From: Tomocerus qinae
Taxonomy: Eukaryota; Arthropoda; Collembola; Entomobryomorpha; Tomoceridae
Assembly: GCA_020055645.1 (NCBI GenBank)
Contig: CM034546.1
Coordinates: 38,502,001-38,566,000 of the forward strand
Direction of reading: 5' to 3'
DNA: 64,000 bases
Position numbers and translations under genes: made by a program. The notes below the pieces were generated by a model. The model was not told where the DNA came from. It ran no database searches and saw nothing but the letters and a program-made list of their open reading frames with translations. This document shows positions 22,417 to 34,076 of the stretch, in pieces; positions within the stretch are counted from its first letter, which is position 1; every line of letters starts with the position of its first letter.

Positions 22417-23897
22417 TTAAGATTTATCATGAAAGAAGTACAAGTTATTAGTAGCAGCAATAGCCAAAATGTTTTCTTTAGGATGCCAAGCAGCATGTAA
22501 AATCTTGCTGGAGAAATCCAAAGTGTCGACGTCAATGCTATCCTTTTTCTTTTTAGACAATGATCCAACTTTTCGTGGTTTGAGAATGGATTTGGGTTTA
22601 GCAATATCTTTCGAAGCCTCAAAAGTGTATTCCTTGTTGGCATTTCTGTCGAAGATGCGGAAGAAATTGTTGTAAGAGCCAGTGATGATTGTAGACTCTT
22701 TTCCACTCCAATTACATTCAAACTTGTCAAAAATGCAGTCATTTTCATACAGTGAACAGAGTTTCGAGCGGAGGTAATCGTGGATATTATATATCTCCAC
22801 CGGTTTTGATTCCATGTTGACATCCCAAAGTTTAATGGATAGATAATCCCGAGAAATCATGTAACGTCCAGAAGATGAGAATTTAACGTCAGATATACTT
22901 GAAATAATATCCGAGAAAAAACTCCGACTCATAAGCTCTTCAGGTTCATCAAATAATTTTGTGTGTCGATCACACAACGCCGCCTCCCGCATGTCACAGA
23001 GACGAATAATGCCTTTGCTACTGCTGTACACAAACAAATTACAACTTTCCGGGTGAAATTCAGAAGCCGTAATCACTTCCGTTAAATCTTCCATATTCGC
23101 TGGCTTTATATCAACAATATTAAAGCTTTGATCAGTAATTTCAAAATTCCATAAGTTAATACGAAGGTCATCAGCTGACAGGTAAGTTTCTTGGTCCGAA
23201 TTACCACTGATTGAATTAATATGATAGGTATGCCCATTTGAAAACACTTTCCGCAGAGACGCTTCTACTGTCTGTTGACAAAGTGAAACTCGAGGCACCT
23301 AAACTCAAAATACAATTGTTTTATTTCACTTAAAATAACAAACAGCTGATCAAGCATTGTTTACAATAATTTATTTTTAACCTATTTACTCACCTGGAGA
23401 GTTGTTATAGTCGAGGGATCACGAAAAGCACCACAGTCTTCTTTGAGGTTGAAATTGTCAACTTTCCAAAACTTTTCAGCTACTTTCCATAATTTTATTG
23501 TCTTATCATTTGTGGACAATAAAAAATGTGCCTGATTTTTTCTTTTCAGCCATCTGATTTTGTTGATTTTTTCTTCAATCTCCAAACTTTTCAGGTAATC
23601 AAATTCCGGCTCATGACTTTGAAAGGCACTGTAAACATTATATTCCCCTCGAGTTTTGTTCTCCTTATTAGACAACGATTCTTTCTGAAAAACAACAACT
23701 CTTCCACCTTTGTCCCCAACTGCAAGAAATTCGCCGTCGTTGTTGAACTCCACGCAAGAAATTACGTCTGCTTCGGTGCACTCATCCTCCAGAGATCCTT
23801 TTACTTGGGAAAATACCCACTGAATTTCATCCGGGTCTGACTCACACTCCTCCTTCACTTCACAATTCGAATCTTCCTCATTTTTAACTAAAGGCAT
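22417..23897 (-). CDS. PP2A regulatory subunit B (PR55/B55 family)
   Basis: WD40 beta-propeller subunit that directs protein phosphatase 2A to its substrates. Exons 23394-23897 and 22417-23298 are joined across a 95-base phase-0 intron (donor CAG|GTGAGT, acceptor GAGTTTAG), giving 461 residues, the usual family length. Both family signatures are present: [15 protein letters not shown] in exon 1, and [11 protein letters not shown] followed by [18 protein letters not shown] in exon 2. Also seen are [13 protein letters not shown] near the N terminus, [38 protein letters not shown] and the end [17 protein letters not shown]. The start is the ATG at 23897; the frame further upstream has no ATG. 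Compared with the family there is an acidic N-terminal extension (residues 1-25) and only one intron, so this could be the single orthologue of fly tws or an intron-poor paralogue. A minus-strand AATAAA lies at about 22350. Confidence 0.93.
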
Positions 23898-26800
23898 TTT
23901 CTGACAGGTTCTAGTATCCAATTCACTTCAGTTTATAACGATTAATTCACTGAAATAAAAAACAAAACAACTCGTCACCACCAGTCACTTTATTGTCAAA
24001 ATGTCAACGGATGGATATTTGAAAAGTAGTGACAGTGTTAGTAGAATATATATTTGTACAGAAATCTAAAATAGCTATTATTATTAGTTAGTCTAGCTCA
24101 ACCAAGTCAAATTTAACGAAAATAATTAATATCAATGATCCCAAATGAATCCAAAAATATGATAAAAATGTCCTAATTTTCAACTTATCATACCATACGA
24201 TAACTATAAATATTTTCCAGAGTCAAGTCTTCCAACACTTAGCAGTTTCAGATGTCAGAGTAGAGAGTAGTAACTTCTGACAATAAAGTTGAATGCAGAT
24301 AAAAGTAGATAGTCAATGCAGTGGTGTTTGACAGTCAACAGTTTCTGGTTTCACGGAACAGCAACTAATAATTAAATATTAAAGCTCGAACTAACCTCTT
24401 AAACTTTGAGCCAGAGGAAATAATAAATATTAATTAAAAATTATTATGACTACTACGGCTCGGCAAGTTCGAACAATCTCCCGCCTCTCACCACGTGTAT
24501 GGGTAGTACCATAGTACCATGTATGTAGTGCGAAGTAGTTTGTTTCACTTTGCCCTATTTTGAATACTAGTGCATTTAACTATTATATTGATTGGAAATG
24601 CTGACCCTAAAGTAATATTATAGACTAGCGGACCCAAGCCCCGTATACTAAACAAAGCTAGTGAAATTGCTATATTTATTTATTACCATCCAGCACACCA
24701 TTTTAGTCAGTGTGTTCAGATTCGTTATTGGTTAAAGGGCAAAAGTTAATAGCAGTAATCGTAATTTGTAATGCAGAAAATTGTCTTCATGATTAGAGTT
24801 ATCATCTTTTATAATAATTAAACCTTTTCGTGCATAAACCTTTGGAAATTTAGTATATCCGTGGCATGTTGTGGCTAGTACTCTATATTTGACTACTAAA
24901 CTTTGACTACTAAATTTTGCATCTTTCGCAATCAAACCAAATTTTGATGCTCAAACCTTTTGAAAATTACAATATACAGTGACACGAAAATGTCTTCATA
25001 CATACATATCTACACGGACATCGTCATGTCATGGATACACAAACGGAGTTATTTACGTGCATGTCTGACTTCGCGTTTAAATTATAAGTTTGATGTGTTC
25101 TCACTCTCAGCTAAGGTAAAAATATTATTATTTTTACTAAACCTCCAGTGCAAAATTGGACGTCAAAATTTGCTATTTGACTTAAAAACATTATGATAAT
25201 ATCCCAGAGGGTAGTCTATCATTGTACACCAATAAACACTTGCACATTTTGCATTTTGGTTTTACCTATACCAGAAACAACACATCCATACTTAGATGGT
25301 CCAAGACTATGGTTATAATATACTAGAAATAAGGATACAAAGGGAAGAAACAGAGTTTTTTTAGCAACAATAATCAACATCTGAAGAATCTGGACACAGT
25401 CCGGATCTGTTCCTAGGTTCTTTTCTAGGACACGGTGGAACTTTACCCAGAACAAAAATATATCAATTATTACCTTATGCAGTAAAACATCTTGGGTGAA
25501 TCCATACTGAACACGTTTTCAATGTCAAATCAAAAAGTTGTATTAGCTATTAAATTATTCCCTGGGGACTAAAGAATGTATAAGATAGGTATATATAGAA
25601 AGCTTATTTGCTGAAAGACGACGCTTTAGTTCTATTAATGCTTGCATTACCAATATGTCGTTAATTATGAACTGTCCTTTTGGTTCATTGACATTGTTAA
25701 AAGTTGACACTTAAGCTGAGATTAAAAGTATTGTTAATGATTACGTTTTGACATGTCGGGGTTTTTCCCAGGGCCAGCGAAAAAAATCCTGAAATTAAAA
25801 CAAGCTATTTTAATAAAGAAAATATCATAGTAAGTAGTGATTAGATAGTGTTTAATGTGTAATCGACTTGATTTTCTAAATAGAAAACACATTAGGCATA
25901 TTTTACTAATATTTCAATGAATTATGTTTGCCCCACATAATATCAAACAACTACGATACAAATGATAATAAGACAACAAATGGGGTCAGACAATATCCAG
26001 CTTATTTAAGTGACATGAATAAAACAAGGCTCCTCCAATAGTTGTGTCCAATCTCAATAAATATCGTCGTGTATGTATTATGCTTACACGATCAAAACTG
26101 CAAATTCACTAGAAGCTAGATTCAAAATTTTCTTACAAGATTCCCCTCTCCATTGAAATCTTCTAGAGCCACTGATTTACTGTAGGCTCCTGTACCAATT
26201 CAGTTATGATTATGATAAAGATAGGTCCTTTCAACGTTAATATAAACCACAATATACAAAATATTTAAAAACCAGTAACAATGGTAATTGAAATTAAATA
26301 TCGTTTTGGCACAAAATAAAAAATTTTTGCATGTATAACAATAATTCGGAATGTTATAAAATAACTTTTTAATAACATAATATTACTTAAAAAGTAGTTA
26401 TAATAATTTTAGTGCTAAGTGTACCTAGGACATACCCCAAAAGGAAAACAGATATGTCAGCGGCCACTTCATTAGGCAGAAGTACTAAATGAACTTCTTT
26501 AAAAAAAATGTAGCTATCTATTTAATTGGAATACATTAAAATGATATTCTTCGTCTTCCTATTACAGATCAATGTACGTAAGAACAAAAAAGTAACATAC
26601 GCATGTTATGTATTAGTAGTGTAAGTAATACAATCATAACTAGTTTATTAAGCTTCCTTATTTCGTCTAATTATTCAAAGTTTTTATTCTCTAGGACATA
26701 AAATGGTTTGTAATGGTTTGTGAATGAACCTATTAGTCGAATCGAAGACTATAAAACATTTATAACTCCAAAGTTGAAAATTTATAAGCCCACATATAAA

Positions 26801-27127
26801 AGAGTAGAATCAATGATGTTCTTGAAAAGTGTGTAAATTGAATGCATATCTAACTATAAATTAGATTTAAAAGTAACCCTTAAAAATTAAATACGACTGT
26901 ATGGATACATATTATTAATCATAATATATTATAAAATGTAATAGTATGCAATACAAAATTGTCAATAATGTGCGGTTGTAATGAACAAAAATTATGGTAT
27001 TATTTTATTTTATTATTTACAATGAAGACAACCGTTTAACAAATATACCGCAACCAAAACCTGATGTAGAGGTAGGTGGATAATACAATATACAATTTGT
27101 TGGGAATAAGTATATTTATGATTTTCT
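23898..27127. other. Intergenic, no gene recognised
   Basis: About 3.2 kb of AT-rich sequence. Open frames are short and low in plausibility. I identified no mobile element with definable ends. Confidence 0.4.
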
Positions 27128-28051
27128 TCAATTCACAAATCTGTTCAAAAGTTGCTGCCTTTTGGCCATTTTGCAACCGCATGTTTTAAAACCAAAACCT
27201 TTGCATTTACACCCTTTTTAAAACCCCTTCTTTTGCAAGCGTTGTCGCAACTCTCCTTTTTTGGGTTTACTAAAGGGACATTAAAGCAAGTTTTAAATAT
27301 ACATCAACACTATGAAGTGGTAATGAAATGTTGTCTTGAAATAAAAATTCCATACGTCGCTGAAAATAATCACACAGCCTATTTAGTTCTCCAATGTTGA
27401 CATATTCATCATTGTCGGCTTGAACTGAAATTTATGATTTACGAGTTGAATTATTTAAGAATAGACGTTTCCGGGATTTACCGACATCTAGCACTTCGTC
27501 GCGGCTGTGGAGGTATAATTTGAGAAACCGCGACGAGATGTGGGATTAGAAAGGAGCCATTTAGTAGATTGGGGAGGCGGCTGATTTTATATTATTATTA
27601 TTACACAAGTGCTTTGCAATGGTTTCTTTTATTTCGAGCTCATTTATTTAGAATAAAGCTGAAGTGTACATGTTATGTATAATAAAACAAAAAAAAAACC
27701 CTGTCCTCTCACCCGCATAATACTACACTGCCTGCCTGCTATGTATGTATGAATAGTGGTACTACTTGTGTAATAATAATAATATAAAATCAGCCGCCTC
27801 CCCAATCTACTAAGTGGCTCCTTTCTAATCCCACATCTCGTCGCGGTTTCTCAAATTATACCTTTACAACCGCGACGAAGTGCTAGATGTCGGTAAATCC
27901 CGGAAACGTCTATTTAAACATTGCGTTTGTATGAATTAGATAAAGGAAAGCACTTATTATACTTTGCAATAAATATTTCAACAAAACTTACCTAGTCTAG
28001 TACCGCAGTTAGAAGGATTGTTGCAATTAAAGTTACAAGAACTAACTTCAT
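27128..28051 (-). pseudogene. Defensin-like secreted cysteine-rich peptide gene, decayed
   Basis: A minus-strand ATG at 28051 opens a 19-residue signal peptide (MKLVLVTLIATILLTAVLD) and is followed at once by an in-frame TAG and a consensus donor GTAAGT (27991-27986). Upstream is TATAAATA. After about 740 bases, 27128-27255 holds six cysteines spaced like the core of a CS-alpha-beta defensin: C-x3-C (27249, 27237), then C-x-C (27211, 27205), then C-x-C (27181, 27175), with basic residues between. The first pair and the last four lie in different frames, so a one-base indel lies near 27212-27225. A possible middle exon follows an acceptor at about 27430. The family is inferred from cysteine spacing and secretion signal; the TAG and frameshift suggest a pseudogene. 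Confidence 0.45.
27459..27913. mobile_element. Fold-back element with ~150-bp terminal inverted repeats
   Basis: Arms 27461-27612 and 27764-27912 are near-perfect inverted copies, starting ATAGACGTTTCCGGGATTTA and including CGACATCTAGCACTTCGTCG. The middle loop has a poly-A run and no coding. TTAA flanks it on both sides (27455-27458, 27914-27917), as for piggyBac- or Kolobok-type insertions. It lies within the intronic space of the defensin-like gene. Confidence 0.8.
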
Positions 28052-28135
28052 TTTCAAGATTGCAAAGACTCAGAAGATATTTTAATATAGACAAATGAGT
28101 TCAAATTAAACAATCAACATTTTATGATTTGCTTC

Positions 28136-28143
28136 TATTTATA
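28136..28143 (-). promoter_or_regulatory. TATA box of the defensin-like gene
   Basis: TATAAATA on the minus strand, 85 bases upstream of the signal-peptide ATG. Confidence 0.55.
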
Positions 28144-31100
28144 CAATACCCGCCAAATAAAACCTTGACAGTTTCCGTTTAGTTTTACGATGTAATGCTT
28201 TACCAGTACCACTTCAGATGACGAATATTCAGCCAAACTGGCAAATTATTGGTATTGTAATGTAATATACATTAGTATGTATGGCAACAGCGACATTTAA
28301 TATTTCAGAGTACTTCAATATATACATGCCAATAAGCAAGCACCAAGTATTTATATTGGATGGACTATATAGTATATTCTGACAGTATCACTGCACGAAA
28401 TATAGATAGCATTTAACGTACTATATGTATGTATGTAGGTTTTTAAAGTGTATTTACAAATTATGATACAATCACCTAGTACTATTCAGCTATGAATTTA
28501 TGTGGACAATCACATACAATACTTTCATGGGCTAGAAAATAGAAAATAAGCTATATATTATGTTTAATCCAACTACTATAACTCTATTTACATGTTATTA
28601 GCTAAGGCAGCCTAACTGATGCTTGTATAAGTTTATTGTGAGTGTAGTCAGTATTTTTGTAGCGGAGCAAGGAAGGTTAAAAGGGAAGGTGTTCCGTAAG
28701 TATTTGGTCTTTTCTGGCGTTCGAAGGTTTTTGGCATAACAGGCATTATGTATCTAGACACCAACCTGACCAAAAGGGGAATACAATTTGGGAACGCCCC
28801 TCTGAGTGGTACCCGTACTTGCTCTAATTCGTCTGACGCATCTTTCTTACGAGAATATTTGATATTGACATGTGCAAGATTTTACTTTCGGGAATATGGG
28901 TTGAACGCAATTATCCCATGTTTCCAAGATTCTATGCAGGAGAATGACGATTCAAATATTATGGAATATTGTAGAGAAGTATCAACCAAACAATGATTGG
29001 ATACTAATAGAGAGAGCCTAGGGAAAATACCAGCCAGAATAAGTACAACACTAGTATTCACTACTTTTAAAGTATATATATTATAGAAACAGAGTCGATT
29101 TATTGAGCGAATTCTTTTTCTAATACATGATGTGACATTGTTTTATTATTTCGCTATTTAGTTTAGTTGTGTGGAGTTGGTGAGAAAATATGGCAATAAA
29201 TATTATATTATATGAACATGGAATTCTAATTTCGCGAAATTGTTTTTTCTCGCACTTAGTACTACAAAATCTATGTGCATATTCTGACCACGAGGCAAAG
29301 CATTTTATTACTGTATCGGTACATAAACTATTCAAGCTCATCAGTCTCCAAGCAATTCAACCTTGCCATTAAGTTCACATTTGGTCAGTCACAATCAATA
29401 GTTTCAAACTGTCCACTGAACTGAAGCAACAACTTTGTGTTTAACTACTTCTCGGTCTCTTCTCGGAAAAGTCCAGAGTAGCTGCCGAAGTGAACGGACA
29501 CGACATTATCGTGGTCCTCATATTTTTAAATTTTGCGGCTTATTTTTGGGCCAATTTTTGCCCAAAAAGTAGTGCTGTGCATAGAGTGAAGAGGCCTGTA
29601 CACCCGGGACAGAATTTAGTGCCCGAAAGTGGGACAGAATGTCCGAATTCGGTGTTTTTTGCGTGAAGCAGTCCAATTTTTCTGTGCTGTGATGGGAATT
29701 TCTTATCGCGGAGGACGGCCATGGATGCTAATTGGGTCTGGCAGCGGCGTGAACAGTGGCGGTATGCAGATTAGAAGATAAGACGGCCTTTGAAGACCTG
29801 TGCTGCCTACTACATCCGACCAGATTAGTAGTGCTTTTCTTACTAGTCATTCTCATGTTGGCCCTGCGACTGTCTTCTCCGCTATCAGTGTTCCAGCTAT
29901 TCAGCAGGATAACAAGCAGTGTAGCATCAATAACATCGTCAAGGTATAAGGGCCGATCACTCTGTGCACAGTCTACTCATCAAATTGGCTAATTTACATT
30001 CTGTCTCCGTAAAGCTACTCTGGAACCCGCTTATACATGAGTATAGGCGTAACTTCTGTAAGGTATGATACACCAACCTATTTTAAACATTGTTATAGTA
30101 GCTATCTGGGATTTTTGTAAAATAAGGCATTGTGAGATACTAGAGTATTTGTTTCATTAATCGTTTACTAGGCAATTACTGCTATTCCTGGGCAAGGTAT
30201 TCTAGTATTTAAGTCTGTGGTGTATTGTAGTTGGGGTTCGTCTAGGTCTGTGAATGTAAAGCAGGCTGTCTATTCCTCTTTGGTGTAATTGTTATAACAT
30301 TCCCTGGACAATGTTTATAGTGTTAACCCTAGTGTATGAAGTGGTGGGAGAGGGCAGTATAATCCCCGCCACATCACTAGTTGCTAAATGTTCAGGGACG
30401 ACTCGGAGACATGCTATATTACATCTTGCAATTTTGTGTGTACGGTAATATGTGGATGGGGTGATGAGTATTGCTATATTCAAAGAGTAACTGGTTGGAC
30501 GGTGGCCTAAGTCGTAGAGCTAAGGTTGTGATCCCACGTGAACTCACGTAAAACAGTAACCACTTCCAATGAAATTTGCGTAGTTGTACAAATTTTTCTG
30601 TGAAGCGTATTATGATATTTTCGTTTTCTGGAGAGCTATTATAAATAATGTTTTACCCTAGTTATAAGTATTATTGGCATTTAAATAATTGGAAATGTAA
30701 AATGAAATGATTGTAAATGTTGCAGAAACAATCAATAAGTACACTACTACTACTACTACTACTTCTCGGTTTATCCCCTTAGTGCAGCTGTAGACTAAAG
30801 AAATCAAGTATAAAATCATCTTAAATAGTGAAAGCACTTCAACTAAAAAAATACAGTTCCCTAGTGACATTGACTACATAATATTCATATATCTTTAAGT
30901 AAAATAATAAAAGAAGCTGCTAGCTGTAGGAAATTCGATTTCCTCTGAAGTCATTTCTAGCTTAAAATGTCTTTGATCGGTAAAGTAAGTAGGTCTTGTT
31001 CAGCTAAATCGTTAGCTTTACCAAACGGATCAATAATTATTGCTAGTTAACACAAGTCATTGTCACCATGGTAAAAGTCATTTCAATTAAAATATTTTCT

Positions 31101-32120
31101 TGGTATGTGAAATGGGGTAACTTTTGTGGAGGTCTACCATTCCATTGGGTATCCGACTATCCTGGCAAATATTTGGAACGAGCCCGTCAATAAACCCTGG
31201 CGGTAATAACAATGTGAATAAATTCACACAAAGGAATCTAGCTTATTTCAAATAGCGGTTTGATGATAATTAAATAATTGAAAAATATATTTTTGTTAAT
31301 AATACCAGCCTCATTTCTATTTGGACCATCAAGTTTTAGGTCTATGCTTCAATAACTTCTGCTCACCGTGTATTAGTCATTTTGCAATTTTTTTATACGT
31401 TTGACTATATATTTTCTCCTTTTCTTGGGGAAAATCATTCGTTTTGACTTACTATGTGATATATCCGAAAGCAAAGTAAAATGAATGGCAGGTTTAAAAT
31501 TACACAGACTTTGTTTATATCTTCTTTTCAATAGCTAAACAACGCAAGATCGCATAACTTTTTCGTGTCTACAGATTGACAGGGCAATTATAACATTTGA
31601 TTGTAAAATTAAATATAAATCCGAAATAGATAAATTTCGTTCCTATCCCACCATATCCTAGTTTTATTTGCTTTATTCAAATTAGTATATATGCTTTGTA
31701 TACTAATACCATTTCTGTCTGTCCGTCCTGAAATCCCTGTGTATGATAAATTTCGAAAGTAAGTTATATTTCCGTTTTTCAATGGTTTATTATAAAATGT
31801 TAAGTTTGTTAGAACCAATTTGACATATTTAATACTATCTGGCAGCAATTTAAATTTTTAATGCCTATTTTCTAATTGGACTATCAAAATCAAGTCAAAG
31901 TGAGGGAGCGGTCTCTCAAAAGCAATGGAAAGGACGGTTGTATTCCAGAATCAATAGAAATAATTGTCAAATAATAATCAATAGAAATAACCATAGGCAT
32001 TGTTTTGGCCAAATTTGGTCAATATCCGTCATTCCATTTGAAAATTACCGTGGGTACGAACAGACTGAGTGGCTCTATAAGCTCTTTAGGAAGACTAAAA
32101 TAACATTTATATATATTTTA
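28144..32120. other. Intergenic, no gene recognised
   Basis: About 4 kb. A weak inverted pair, CAGAGTAGCT at 29474 and AGCTACTCTG ending at 30022, could mark a 549-base element, but no matching TSD is evident. A short (ACT)n tract lies near 30741-30760. Confidence 0.35.
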
Positions 32121-32551
32121 GAACTCGTATTTATTCGGAGGACCTCAAATTGTTCTGGAAGAACTCGAATTTAATCGTAGAAACTCGTAATTATTCGGAG
32201 AAACTCGAATTTATTCGAAAGTGCTCGAATTTATTCGGAGGTGGTCGAATTTATTCGCAGGTGCTCGAATTTATTCGGAGGTGCTCGAATTTATTCTGAG
32301 GTGCTCGAATTTATTCGGAGGTATTCGAATTTATTTGGAGGTGCTCGAATTTTTTCGAAAGTGCTCGATTTTATTAGGAGGTGCTCGAATTTTTTCGTAG
32401 GTGCTCGAATTTATTTGGAGGTGCTCGAATTTATTTGGAGGTGCTCGAATTTATTTGGAGGTGCTCGAATTTGTTTGGAGGTGCTCGAATTTGTTTGGAG
32501 GTGCTCGAATTTGTTTAAGGTGCTCGAATTGATATGGAGGAATTCGAATTT
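32121..32551. repeat. 21-bp satellite, about 20 units
   Basis: Tandem units of the form GGTGCTCGAATTTATTCGGA + G, with small substitutions that increase towards the left. The 21-base period keeps the frame, so a 7-residue repeat is open across it, but units are shared with non-coding flanks and no gene signals surround it. Confidence 0.9.
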
Positions 32552-32607
32552 CGCTCCGACAATAGTCAGGTGTTGGTTGTAATCATGTTCGACTAAATAA
32601 GATTGGG

Positions 32608-32623
32608 TCCTCGGTAGTATAGT
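32608..32623 (+). other. Fragment resembling the 5' end of tRNA-Asp
   Basis: TCCTCGGTAGTATAGT agrees with the conserved 5' part of eukaryotic tRNA-Asp at all but one position. The rest of a tRNA does not follow (GCAATAGC repeats instead), so it is a fragment, perhaps from a SINE or retroelement. Confidence 0.35.
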
Positions 32624-32863
32624 GCAATAGCAATAGCAATACAGCATAGAGGTCTCAGCACTTTAGGCTCCGCCGAACCTTTGGCACCTGCTATATCGTT
32701 TTTTTAGTTTCAGCTTAGGCTCCGCCGAACTTTTGGCTTCGGCTGAGTGAACGGAGTGGAAGGAAAGCAAAGCAAATTGTCATCAATGTCATCAAAGCAA
32801 ATCAAGCAAAGCAAATGCGAGGAGTCATCGAGTCACACGTCGACACCAAAGTCCCAATAGTAG

Positions 32864-34076
32864 AGTAGATGGTCTACGAGTAAATGGGTGAGGTTGAAGT
32901 GGTGGCTGTTTGTGCTGTACGTACACATTTACTGGCTATATCTTTGGGCGAGGGCTTTACATGAGACATTTTTCGGGGATAAAGTAACTGCGTGTGTGAG
33001 TTATGTTTACATTTTGGGAGCTGCTTTGGGGATAACAAATATCCACGCAATAATATTCAAACATGAAGGATTGGCAAATTCACTTAATATCACGATTGCG
33101 GCTTGCTTTAAATAGCGTAGTAAGTTTAATTAATTAGTTCGGAAATTAGTTTAAATGCCATTAAAATTTAACTGTCAACTGCAGTAATACTTGGTTTTAT
33201 TACAGAACAATACTTTGAGAGGAAATATAGAAACCGTCTTAATGCAGCGGACGGCTTTCTCTTCTTGGGAGTTTTGATTGCTGTCACATATCCATTTGTA
33301 TTTGGAGGTGCAATATTTATAATCCCATTCGAACACTTATTCATGACGTCTCTTCTCGACCCCAACGACTTCAGCTATATAGCATTCACTGTTTTGGCAT
33401 TCCTTCATACGAGGTGTGTCTTCGGTGGATTTGCAATGTCGTTGTTTCATGTTGCGGCACCAATCATTATGCTTCCAGCACTAAAAGCATTCTTTGAAGA
33501 GTTGAGGTAATTTTGAAATAAACAGTTTATTACAACACAATATATTAATTTTAACAACAAAAAATTTTTTATAGCTATAATCGAAAATGGTATCGAACGA
33601 AGAATGAATTCCGACATATCACAACATTACCTCAAGTCTACAGATTGTTACAATTAATTATTGTTAACAAAGGAAATGATGTGTACAGCAATTTACTCGT
33701 CGTTTTCAATTTCTTGTTCAAGAGGCAGTTGTATTTAGCCAACTATCTGCTAATTCTGCACCAATCTAAGTTGGGAATTGGTCTCAGCCTGCTGATTTTG
33801 TTATGGGCTGTATTAATGACCATCATTTGGTTGATGGCACTATTTACGGCGTCCTTAGTCTATGAATCGTCCTCTTCATGTATCAACTCTTGGAAACATG
33901 GCTCAAATCCGGATCATTCCAAGTGGGAGAACCGCCTTTTTAAGAAATTTTCCAAATCTTGTCTCACATGTCAATTTTGCATTGGAGAATTCTCCACCAT
34001 AAAACGAAACAAACTAATTAAATTCATATATTCTGTTAGTTTGGGAACTTTGCAGGCTGTTTTAACGCTTGGTTAG
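32864..34076 (+). pseudogene. GR-like receptor (Gr3), 5' incomplete, in-frame TAG
   Basis: Exons by splice sites and frame: up to 33119 (open from 32864), 33206-33506, and 33575-34076. Donors are GTAAGT and GTAATT, acceptors TTACAG and TTATAG, phases 1 and 2; all junctions agree in frame. The protein is strongly hydrophobic, with QYFERKYRNRL after the first junction, aromatic membrane spans, and a tail EFSTIKRNKLIKF ending AVLTLG, parallel to the Gr1 tail. Exon 1 contains TAG at 33113-33115, two codons before its donor. No ATG precedes exon 1 in frame and the 21-bp satellite lies just upstream, so the N terminus may be lost or on an unseen exon. Confidence 0.6.

Noticed and set aside
29474..30022. 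Possible 549-bp MITE with CAGAGTAGCT ends
   Set aside because: The inverted ends are only about 10 bases and the flanking octamers do not match.
32241..32582. 113-residue frame with 7-residue repeats
   Set aside because: It is the 21-bp satellite; there is no start context, signal or flanking gene structure.
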